Positions 45,655-55,324 of a stretch of 64,000 bases of DNA are shown here, in pieces. Origin of the DNA: Linnemannia elongata (lineage: Eukaryota > Mortierellomycota > Mortierellomycetes > Mortierellales > Mortierellaceae); assembly GCA_036320915.1 (NCBI GenBank), contig JAXBDG010000016.1:124001-188000 (forward strand), in the 5' to 3' direction. The notes below the pieces were generated by a model. It was not told where the DNA came from and did not search any database. It saw only the letters and a program-made list of their open reading frames with translations. The translations under genes and the position numbers were made by a program. The first letter of the stretch is position 1, and every line of letters begins with the position of its first letter.

Positions 45655-46518
45655 TACATGAATGGTGGGAGTGGTAGCACTAATGGTAGGATTAGCAGTG
45701 GTGTTGGTATAGTGGTGGTGTTGTTATGGTTGTAAGAATTTACAAATTGAGGAATTTTACTTATGAATCATTGTTTTTATAGTCTACCCAATGATATCCA
45801 AAATTTGGCGTTTTAGAGGCAAGCGGGCTTACACCTCTATTATTCTTCACAGATTGCAATGTGAGAAACACCATTGTCGTGCTAAGGTTGTATTCATTTG
45901 AGGTAGGTATAATAGCAACTCGCACTTGATTCATTTTTTTAAAATAAGCAAACAAACATAATCCTTCATTGACTAGGCGAAGCTCCTTTTTACGGCAAGG
46001 GTGACTCCGAATATGACCCTTGTCCTAAGTAACTCTAGGCCTGAAAAAGTCAATCTGGCTTTAGTTTATCCAAAAAAATCTTCGGAAGGATTGTGCGCTT
46101 GGGCATTTAGTAAAATCTTGATCAGTAATTAGCAATCGATTTTTCCACGAGCGTTGACTTACCATGCAGTTGCATTTTTTTAAATAGCTTGCATTGTACC
46201 GGTATAGGAACAAAAAGGCCAATACCCAGGAACCAACAGGATGTACCTCTTACTTACCAGAATTGGATTGAATATGAGGGTTTGATTACCTAAGTACATC
46301 GACCATTACACTTGCGCTAACGCAAGCACTTTAAGCAATAGGAACAGTAAAAACCCAGAAAGTGTTGTTTAAGGATATACTTAACACTTGACAAGACGAA
46401 GAATAACGCTGCCCTGAATGTCTATGCTTTCAGGACTGTATAAAGAGACCAATGTTCATTCCATGTAGATACCATCAACTTTTTTTTCTTCTGGTCCTTC
46501 ACTTTTTAAACAAAAAAT
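45655..46518. promoter_or_regulatory. Divergent promoter region of MULE genes
   Basis: The AT-rich 0.86-kb spacer serves the transposase gene (minus) and accessory gene C (plus). A minus-strand TATAAAAA (45775-45782) lies ~120 bp before the transposase ATG, and a plus-strand TATAAAG (46439-46445) ~75 bp before the ATG of gene C. Confidence 0.5.
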
Positions 46519-47331
46519 ATGGACAACATCCTCCCCACCTGCACATACTACCACTGCGCTATGAAGTGGCCAGCGCGACCTCATTCTCCTCTCATCATTG
46601 AAAAAAAAATGCTTCATTTTCACGACTATCACACCCCCTACTCACTGTCTCTCAAAAACAACCACCCCACCGCGCAATCTCCACGTACTGAGATATTTGT
46701 CCGCAAGGCTAGCAAATCAATGGAGTTTGTTTGCTATTGTGGTGCCTCCAGCCCAGGTCGATCAGTCCTTCAGCTTCATCGCTCGTCTTGTGTAATGCCA
46801 GCCCCTGATATGACTATCCTCTCGCTCTTGCCTGCGGAGGTCGTTGAATTAGACGCGTTTTTGGACGAAGGACTGGTCGACACCAAGCCAAAAGCACACC
46901 CCTCTGATCACTTTGGTCTGTCGCTGGGGGATGTTGATATTGGTAGCCTACGTCGATGCGATGAAACATCCCCCCTGTCTCCTGGATACATGGACGATAC
47001 TTCCGAGGAGTTGTCCGGAGACGACACCGATGTTACTTTGCCTCCAATTCAATCACCAAGCCTATCGTTCGAAAAGCCTTTTCAGCTTGCGGGTCAAGAA
47101 CTCGACCATCCCTTCTTCACCTTTTACGACATGCGTGGATCGAATACCAATGAGGTTCGCAATTCCTCTCCAAGATTCGTCAAGAGGCGCCGATCGGAAA
47201 GAACAAACAATAGAAAACGTCGTATCCCTCAAGGAACCCGCTCGAAGAACAGTAGACCTTGTTTTATGGATCCCACCAGTTACATTGCAAGGCAAGACTT
47301 GTTGAATGTGAAGAGACCAAAACATCAGTGA
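46519..47331 (+). CDS. MULE accessory gene C: Cys/His-motif, basic C-terminus (270 aa)
   Basis: Single exon, ATG at 46519; a second Met at codon 15 is possible. Residues ~70-95 hold a compact C-Y-C-G ... H-R-S-S-C motif (CYCGASSPGRSVLQLHRSSC) that could bind one zinc. The middle is acidic and Ser/Pro-rich. A bipartite-like nuclear signal follows (FVKRRRSERTNNRKRRI) and the end is again basic (NVKRPKHQ). It lies just inside the right TIR. It resembles gene A in layout (zinc-like motif near the N-terminus), but no direct sequence identity is evident. Likely a nuclear, DNA-contacting accessory factor. Confidence 0.7.
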   Translation: MDNILPTCTYYHCAMKWPARPHSPLIIEKKMLHFHDYHTPYSLSLKNNHPTAQSPRTEIFVRKASKSMEFVCYCGASSPGRSVLQLHRSSCVMPAPDMTILSLLPAEVVELDAFLDEGLVDTKPKAHPSDHFGLSLGDVDIGSLRRCDETSPLSPGYMDDTSEELSGDDTDVTLPPIQSPSLSFEKPFQLAGQELDHPFFTFYDMRGSNTNEVRNSSPRFVKRRRSERTNNRKRRIPQGTRSKNSRPCFMDPTSYIARQDLLNVKRPKHQ

Positions 47332-47816
47332 AATGAGCAAGTTTGCATGAATAAACTGCAGGTGTTTTTTATTTGTACTACATCACTATCAATTATGAAA
47401 ACAATAGGGGAGGTATGTGCATGAGCAAAAGTGTCTTTTGTCGGTGTCAATCTACTAGATGAATCGACGGTGTTGTAAAATTGCAGCTGCCTTAAACGCC
47501 ATATGCTTGCGCCGCATGTAGGTTTGAATTCTGATAGGGCTCAAAGAATGTGAAGGATGCAGAGTCAGAATAAAGAATATGTCCGATAGAAAATGGAATA
47601 GAATGAGAAAAATGGCCACGGCTATTTTTTAAAACAGAAGGTAGAATCAATGGGAAATACATGTAAATATGCACACGATATCGTGTTCCAAGTCTATGTC
47701 ACATTCCTCCTCTTTGTCTCGCCCTTTGTCTCGCCTCTGTCTCGCCTTCTCACACACATACACGCGCACACACTTCCATCTCCTTTTTCACGGAGAGCCG
47801 CGCTCGAGCATGTCAC
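47332..47816. other. Spacer between gene C and the right TIR
   Basis: 3' flank of gene C, plus a partial extra copy of the TIR sub-repeat (CACTTCCATCTCCTTTTTCACGG and following, ~47700-47816). Confidence 0.5.
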
Positions 47817-48525
47817 GTAAGTGACTATGAGTAAATAGATGGCAGTATCAATTGGGTATTACTCATATCGGCCGGGCAGTCGCTTCGCCAGTATCAAAGA
47901 AATAAAAAAAGTGGCAAGCAAGGGAATAAAGGGAAGAGGATGTGGTCAAGAAAGAGGAAGGAAAATCAATGAAAGGCCCGTGCAAACATGTGCACCCTTT
48001 CTCTTTCGAGTCCCTCAGTCATGCTTGTCCTCTCTGCCTCGCCCTCTCTCTCACACACACACGCAGACACGCACACACCTCCATCTCCTTTTTCACGGAG
48101 CCGCGAACGAGCGTGTTACGTAAGTGATTGTGGGTAAATAGATGGCTATACTAATTGGGTATTATTCATATCGGTCAAGCATTCGCTTCGCCAGAATCCA
48201 AGAAAAAAAAAGAGGCAAGCGAGGGAATAAAGGGAAGAGGATGTGGTCAAAAAAAGAGGAAGGAAAATCAATGAAAGGCCCGTGCAAACATGTGCAGCTG
48301 TTGTGGTACGGGTTTATTTTTATTTATCCGTTTTTTTAACGAAGAAACGCTCAACCGATCAAGCCACACGAGCCGATACTGCTCTGTGGTGCAAAATAAA
48401 GAAAACGCACTCTTTCTTCTCGTTAATTCTACCCATACTTCTCACACTCTTTTCATTTTCGAGTCCCTCAGTCATTCTTGTACTCTCTGTCTCGCCCTCT
48501 CTCTGTCTCGCCCTCTCTCTCTCTT

Positions 48526-48603
<78 letters not shown>

Positions 48604-51160
48604 GCACACACTTCTATCTCCTTTTTCATGGAGGGTCGAGGCCGAGCGTGTTATGCACGTGATTGCGAGGTTGGTATCGCCTATATCGACCAAGCAATTG
48701 CTGGACCAGAGTCAAGGAAAAGAAAGGGGTGAAAAGTATGCAGTCTAAGTTAACGAGAAAAAAAGAGTTGTTTTATTGTTTTACACCACCGGAGTGATAT
48801 TTAACCACAGATGTGATAGTTAATCACAGAGGTGGTAAATAATCACGGAGATGATGATTGTTATAAACAATCACGGAGGTGGTAGTTGAGAAGCGACCAT
48901 CCGCCATGTGGTGATGTGGTCGCTAGCAGCACTTCGTTAAATAAAAAGACGGGGTAAAATAGAATAAAAACCCCGTACCGCAACAGGGGGAGAGGCATAC
49001 GTCACATCATGCACCCTTTGATCCCAGGTCAGTCTTTGCAAGGCTCGTATTCTGAGTTCTCACGAGCTTGCCTTTCGCCCTCTCTCTCACCCCACGCTAG
49101 CTTTTTATTTGGGGATATTCGTCCTTGGTTGTACACCTTGTTGTTTCTATCAAGATCCAGGCCTAAGAAAAGTATAAGGTTATGGAGGCCCATTCGCGCC
49201 GTTATGCTTTGACCACTTTGTAAAAGAAGAAAACAAAAAAAAAAAAAAAAAAAAAAAAAAGAAAGCGACGTAGGCACATGTTTTTGCCCAATTCTCTCTT
49301 TTTTTATAACACGAGTAGGAGGAAGTTGTCTACTTGAAAGCTTGTATCGTTCCTCCTTGGCTTCCTCTCGTTCTGCCCCTCACCATCTTTTGTTTTTCTG
49401 TTGGATTGATGGTGGAGGTGGTTGTTCCTTAACTTAATCACTCATTCCTGCTACCTCATCGTTGTTGTTTTTGCTTAACTGTTTTTCTTATGTATAATTG
49501 TGTGGGTAAGAAAAGAGCATGCAGGTGATTAGTATCGCTTGCCTTTCTCTGTTTTCTATCTTTTCGAAGCACCCGTGCACGGGTGCAAGTTTACGAAATG
49601 AGAGATACAGGGAGCGGAGAGGAAGGAGAGAGAGGGAGCAATGGACGACTGTCATTAGAAAAACGACTCATTGTACACAGCTCAGCTGTTGAGAATTCTT
49701 ACAACGTTTTAAAAAGAGCTTACAGTCCGAATTGGACTTTTCCTCCCTTCTGTTCCATTTTCCTTTTCTCTTTCGTATTATTATATCGCCTTATGACACT
49801 CAACTCTCCTCTTCCTCTTTATCCCTCCATCCGTCCCCCATTCCCTCCACGCACGTTATCCCTTGTCTCCCTTTCTCCTTCACTCTTTTCTTTTTTCTTA
49901 ACACCCTTCCCCCTTTCCCTCTACCCCCCTCTACCCCCCTCTAGCTGCTTCCCTCTACTCCCCTCTAGCTGCTCCCCTCTATTCCCCTCTAGCTGCTCCC
50001 CTCTACCCCCCTCTTGCTGCTCCCCTCTATTCCCCTCTAGCTGCTCCCCTCTACCCCCCTCTTGCTGCTTCCCTCTACTCCCCTCTAGATGCTCCCCTCT
50101 ACTCCCCTCTAGCTGCTCCCTCTACTCCTCCTCACCTTCCCTCTGCCCTCCTTTAGCCTCTCCTTCTACCTTTCATCTCTCACCAATTCTTATTCTCTTC
50201 TACCTTTAGATGCACAATCAGGTCCTTGGCACCTCTCCCTGTAATCACTTCCTCTTTGAGTGCAGAATTACACGGACGGCAAGGCATAAGATACCTCGAA
50301 GAATAAACTATATTTTGCTTATTTTATTCGTCCTGTATGACATATTTGACAAAGAAACAAACGAGCAAACAAGGACTGTGTAGGATCCTGAGCTTGGTGG
50401 AGCTTGATTTAGCCTTGTTTCCTTGTGTTTGAATATAAAGAGAGATTGAAGAGACGAGATCTGAAAAGAAGACAAAGCGAATGACGGTTCATGTTCAGTA
50501 ATGGCCTGAAAGATGAGGCTAATTTGTGTTTCGACTCTGGCCAGGTTCAAGTGTGAACGGGTGTAAAAATGAGTGTAACAAGGATGTAAAAGTCAGGTCA
50601 AGATGGCCGGCATCCTGAAGACAAAAAAAAATTCGCCAGCAAAATGGACACTCAAGGCGTCAAACACCTTTTGTTGCCTTCTGTCAAATCAATGAGGCAA
50701 AAACAAAAAAAATGGACAATTCACAGATAAGGGCGTCGCCTAGTCAAATGACTTAAGGCATCCAGCAGCGCTGGTCAAACCAGGATTAGACCAATTGTCG
50801 GCAAATAAAAACCGCCTCCTTTCTGCTGTAATCCTTACTCAGTTGTAAAGGAAGCAGAATCGAGTTTTGTTTACAATGGGGTAAGAAAAGGCGATGCCGT
50901 ATGTTCCTACAAGTATGTAAAAAATGGATTTGGGGCTAATTGATACACCATTGTAAACATTCCAAAAAAACCAGAGCCTTACTGGGTTGTTCGACCTTCG
51001 TTTTATGAAATGCTTACCTATGTGTGTTTATTCACTCGTTGAGTGCGTCTTACACTAATGTAAAAGACCCCCTTTCATCGAATCTTTACTCATAGTACAC
51101 TTTCATGCTTACACCCTTGTAAGCATTTAATTTACAAGGGTTGTAAGCATTTCCGCGTTG
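47817..51160 (-). repeat. Right terminal inverted repeat of the giant MULE
   Basis: Inverted copy of 34500-37841, about 3,344 bp. It carries the mirrored GA/GT repeat (~48510-48607), short motif array (~48784-48886), poly(A) (~49234-49260), 18-bp palindrome (49569-49586) and minisatellite (~49913-50140). Reading frames inside it are mirror copies of those in the left arm and none looks like a gene. Confidence 0.9.
49569..49586. repeat. Perfect 18-bp palindrome in the right TIR
   Basis: Same GCACCCGTGCACGGGTGC as at 36075-36092. Confidence 0.7.
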
Positions 51161-51169
51161 GACAAACAT
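51161..51169. other. Target-site duplication, right copy
   Basis: GACAAACAT directly after the right TIR terminus (...CGCGTTG), identical to 34491-34499. Confidence 0.85.
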
Positions 51170-52816
51170 ATTTACGCACGGATCATCAAAATGTATGGAT
51201 CATAAGAGCAGATCACAGTCTAATGTTTTTACCTCACATCAGCAAAAGGCTACATAACCATCAACTACAAGACCATGAGGGGTTTTCTTTCAAACACATG
51301 GGCAAAGTTACCTTTCTCTTCTGCCACTCCAATCAACCTCGTAACGACATGAACGTGAACTCTTTATTTACACCATAGCAATGACAACCTTTTGAAGTAA
51401 TGCCAAGAGTTGAGTGTAGATACAATCACGAGCATGTACCAAGGGCGAGTCCATGTCATTCATTCTCTATATATCAAACTTGTCAAATGCCATGGTCCGA
51501 AACGATGGCAAGTGTCCACAATTTGCAACAACAAAAGAAAATCCTTACAAGTCTGGTTATACATATGCATCGAACACGGTAGAAAAAAAAGACACCATTA
51601 CGTTAGAGCAACTGCTACACGAGATATACCCGAAAAAAAGATCAAAGTCAGATGTTTATGGGCTTACGATTGCGACTAGGGTCTCTTAGTGTTCAGCAGA
51701 TCCCGCTGCTTTATACCATCGAATGTGCCGCCTTCCACTGGATTACGAGAAGTGAGCAAAAAAAAAAAAAAAGGTCAATGTCAACTGAAAAGCATCTATT
51801 CCCTCTCATACGGTCGGCGAAGAAATAAACGCGCCAAACATTTGGACTTATGACCGCGAACAGGACGACTTGCTTCAAAAAAAAGGTCCCAGACCAGCAT
51901 TGGACGATCCAGGAGGTTTTAGGTCATACCTTCTTTCGCGACATTCAAGAAAACATCAACGCCAAAAGTCGCCAACTTGGAGCTGAAGGATAGTGTCAAC
52001 GTCAAGGAAAAGATCGATGGTGGCATCCAATTCGAGGAAGGAGGTCCTATCCCCGCAGATCTCCTAAGGGTCTTCAAACCCGATTTTTCTTGAAACACAT
52101 GAAAAGTACAGTACATGCCAATGTTTGACTTTGCTTAATCGCCAATAACCTTGCTCGACCGGGAACACGGTCGGGCTCGAAAATGCGGATCTAATGTTGG
52201 CTGCATTCTTGGTGTTACTAATAAATTAAGTGCATGTCCCTTTCACCTGGAGAAGGGTCCCGTCCAACTCGAAAGCAATTCTAAAGACAATGACCAAAGC
52301 CTTTGATCGTTGCCAGAGAGTGAGTTCTTGTCTTTGCTTCTGTCTCTTTCTTCCTCTCTTCCTTCACACACATGCCATCATGCCCTGATGCCCTCTTTCC
52401 CGGCATACCGTCCATCATAGGATCATGCCCCTGCAGTGCCTCATGTACCGCCCATCAAGTGAAAATGTAGCAGTGGCCCAAACAATAATGCATTTCACAG
52501 ATGCACTTTCAAAGAAAATTTAATCCTGGGGATCAAGTTGTCGTGATCATGATGTAGGATATCTCCCACTTTTGCATGATTAACGATATGGCGGTGCAAG
52601 AGTGTACAGTCCATCACTTATTTGTTTCCAAGATGGCGAAGCAAAGTTAAATTTTCTCGCCAAGCTCTCTCACTCCTTTTTGGTACTTACTAATAGAAGA
52701 AACGTGGCTTGAACCGCTGATATGCGCATAATGTTGGATATTTTTCATGCAACGTGGCTTCGCAATTTGCTAATATGCATAGCATTGGCCATTGAGTAGC
52801 AAGCCATTTATGTTCA
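51170..52816. other. Right flank of the transposon, gene remnants
   Basis: Several short open frames and one conserved-looking stretch (see the pseudogene at 51935-52095). A small ORF at ~51453-51689 (ending KKRSKSDVYGLTIATRVS) has natural-looking composition but no recognisable family. Confidence 0.4.
51935..52095 (+). pseudogene. Protein-coding remnant
   Basis: Preceded by a splice-acceptor-like GGTTTTAG, a ~50-residue frame reads PSFATFKKTSTPKVANLEL ... GIQFEEGGPIPADLLRVF then stop. The composition is that of a normal protein (alternating hydrophobic/charged, GGPIP turn), but no start or upstream exon could be assembled. Probably the last exon of a decayed gene. Confidence 0.35.
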
Positions 52817-52824
52817 TATAAATA
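52817..52824 (+). promoter_or_regulatory. TATA box of the DUF4419 gene
   Basis: TATAAATA, 58 bp before the ATG at 52882. Confidence 0.55.
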
Positions 52825-52881
52825 GTCGCTGGTTTCCAACCCATAGTTTGCAATTACCTGCTTCAGTATCACACCCTCACT

Positions 52882-54021
52882 ATGCCAGTAACAACCAACC
52901 CTAGCGATGTACCCTTTGCGGCCGTCAACATTCGAAACGCCACACCTGAAGCCGCCGAATATTACACCAAGAATCCGTTCGCCATCGTCGAAGGAGACAA
53001 AGCGCTTCAAAACAAGAAAGGCAAGGTTTTGCGATGCTCCTTTCCTTTTCCCTCCAAGGAGTCTTCCGATCAGGACCTGATCTTATCCGCGAGACACAAC
53101 AACGGCTTTGTCAACACGGCTCTGAAGGCGTACAACGAACATCACCATCTTGTCCTCCGTCCCGACGATGTCTGGATAGCGATCCTTTCTCAGTTCAACT
53201 TCTTTGTCAATGCAAACGCAGAGAAGTTGCGCCACCTTCTCGTCGCACATGAGGGTCAGAAAGAGTTGTCAATCGAGACGTCCGGTGCACTACATTCGTG
53301 GGATTTTGGGGACCTGGCGGTGCAGATGGGAGAGTTGATCCAAGAAAATGTTCTCGACCCGGAACTCCGTAAGTGGATTATGCCAGACTTCACCACCACC
53401 ACGACAGACGACAAAATCATCTCGAGCGTAATCATGATGTCGACTCTCAAGAAGTATTTCAAGTACCGTATGTTCACATGCTGTGGTCTACCAGCTGTGA
53501 CTCTACTTGGAGAGAAAAGTGACTGGGAGAAGCTTCTTGTTAGGGTTGAGAAGCTCAAAGGGTATGGCGAGGAGACTACGCAATGGTGCAATCTACTCAA
53601 GGAGGTGCTCACCCGCTTTGTGGAGACTTTCAACAATCCTGATTCTGAAGAAACCAAAGACTTTTGGGGGAGAATCGCGCACATTCGGGGTGGTAGTGGT
53701 CCGTCCTATCTCTCTGGTTGGATCACGGCGTTCTGCTTCTTCAGTTCTGAAGGAGTGTGTCTTTACAGGAAGAACGGCGGGCTGACCCTGGGTGATGTTG
53801 CTTTCCATCGTGTCGAGACTGGCGATATTCCCACAGGATACGCCGATGTACCAGTCTTACTCGACGACAATGGCAGAAAGACCAAGGCAGTCATGGTAGC
53901 TGGTCTAGTTGGGACCAGGGTCACTGGAAACCAGGATACGATTCAGCCTCAACCTGCATGGTGGATATCGGAGGATGCATCAGATGACGATGGGTCAACC
54001 AGGACCAATATCACAGCTTGA
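52882..54021 (+). CDS. DUF4419 family protein (379 aa), intronless
   Basis: A complete single-exon ORF behind a TATA box. Family features are clear: LILSARHNNGFVNTALKAYNEHHHLVLRPDDVWIAILSQF near residues 66-107 (a conserved R-P-D-D-V-W-x-x-I), an H-x-W-D-F segment, GLPAVTLLGEKSDWEKL, and GPSYLSGWITAFCFF near ~285. The SGWI-x-x-F motif is the family's C-terminal core. DUF4419 proteins are abundant in fungi and have no established reaction. The lack of introns contrasts with most genes here and fits an expanded, possibly retroposed family. Confidence 0.85.
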   Translation: MPVTTNPSDVPFAAVNIRNATPEAAEYYTKNPFAIVEGDKALQNKKGKVLRCSFPFPSKESSDQDLILSARHNNGFVNTALKAYNEHHHLVLRPDDVWIAILSQFNFFVNANAEKLRHLLVAHEGQKELSIETSGALHSWDFGDLAVQMGELIQENVLDPELRKWIMPDFTTTTTDDKIISSVIMMSTLKKYFKYRMFTCCGLPAVTLLGEKSDWEKLLVRVEKLKGYGEETTQWCNLLKEVLTRFVETFNNPDSEETKDFWGRIAHIRGGSGPSYLSGWITAFCFFSSEGVCLYRKNGGLTLGDVAFHRVETGDIPTGYADVPVLLDDNGRKTKAVMVAGLVGTRVTGNQDTIQPQPAWWISEDASDDDGSTRTNITA

Positions 54022-55324
54022 GAACACTCTTTGTCGTCCTCCACCATAGCAGTCCATCACTAGATCCCTCTCGGATATTTCGTTCTATTTGTTGATGCTT
54101 CTGTTTAAACTCGATATACTCTGGAAATATCATCACGATAAAAAATCAATTTGATTCTGCCAATCGATCCAACAAAGGATTTTCAACAATAGTAACTTTA
54201 TCTTTTCTCTGGTTCGATCATTTCAATGCAACGTACACGCATGCTCTGCCCTGGTCGTTGCTATGTGCTTTATATGCCTGTGCTGCATGTCCACGTTCTT
54301 AAGGCATAAATGAATTAGAAAGAGGATTTGGGGACTTTCTAGTTATCTTGGCTCTTATCCCTATTCTTTCTTGCCCTTATCTTGTTCCTTCTTCGCCTTC
54401 CTTTCAGTTTCTCTTTAGTTCCTCTTTAATTCCTCTTCTTCTTCTCTACCTCTCCTGTACCTCCTCTGTATCATTTTATCCATTCCTTTCTATCTCCTCT
54501 GCTTCAATGCTTTACGCACTGTCACTACCATTAATGGCATAGTAGTAATGTTACACTATTCAGCGCCGAGGAAGAAAAATTAAAGAAAGGTCGATCTTGT
54601 TCTTTAAAAGGCTTACATACATACATACCTTCACAAATTCAGCACGCAGGCTTTGCTTGAAAGAACGCGCATGGCCGCCTTGACGGCAAGCTGAACAGGT
54701 AACAACACCGGTCGGAACCCCACATTACTTTGCTGCACCTCTGGGCAGCATCCAATATTCCTTGGCTGTAGATGAAAGGTCAAATTAGCAAGTGCCCTGG
54801 TTGAGGTAGATGCAGATCCTTGTTGATTATGTATCACCGATAGGTAATATTACCTTTTAATCAAGAGAATCCTTGATCTTGAAAGTAAAGCGATGATCAA
54901 GAGAGACGTGTGTGAGAAAGATGGAAAGAGACTGAGAGTAAAGCGATTGAGAGCTGTGTGTGCGGAAAGATGAAATGAGGGAACTTGATCTGAAAGTGAA
55001 GCGATGGATGAGTGAGGAAGGATATGAGAAAGAAGAAAGTAAAAGACAAAAGAAAAAAGATGCAACTGATCTTGAACCAAAACGAAGGAGAGACTGCTTA
55101 TTAGAGGGTAGCACAATGGCGCTTCGCGCAAGATGGCTCCCTTCAGTTCGGGATTTGTGCAAGGTAGTGGCGCGCCGCCTGGAAGAGGCCCTCGCCTTTT
55201 TAGTTCGGATTATGCCCTCATGTTATATACCAAACTCATCAAATTGTATTAATAGTTTTTGAGTAAAGGAGTGGACTCGTTCTGGGCGCGCTGTCCATCT
55301 CTACAAGTTCTAGCTGGGATCCCA
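54022..55324. other. Intergenic region
   Basis: AT-rich, with pyrimidine-rich stretches at 54350-54500, an ACAT microsatellite at ~54612-54628 and purine-rich repeats at 54890-55080 (AGTAAAGCGAT... recurring). No gene is supported. Confidence 0.5.

Larger units (their letters stand above)
34500..51160. mobile_element. Giant Mutator-like element (16.66 kb) with 3.3-kb TIRs
   Basis: Bounded by a 9-bp target-site duplication and by inverted repeats 34500-37841 and 47817-51160. The outermost 20 bp of the two ends match at 14 of 20 positions (both begin CAA and share GCTTACAA/TCTTACAA); identity becomes nearly complete from 34525/51136 inward. The ~10-kb interior holds three genes: a plus-strand zinc-motif/coiled-coil gene, the minus-strand Ulp1-FAR1-MULE-SWIM gene, and a plus-strand zinc-motif gene. 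All key transposase motifs and TIRs look intact, so the copy may be autonomous. Confidence 0.9.

Noticed and set aside
34525..51136. Ending the transposon at the point where the arms become identical (34525/51136)
   Set aside because: No direct repeat flanks those points. Extending 24-25 bp outward gives a perfect 9-bp duplication with still-recognisable terminal similarity.
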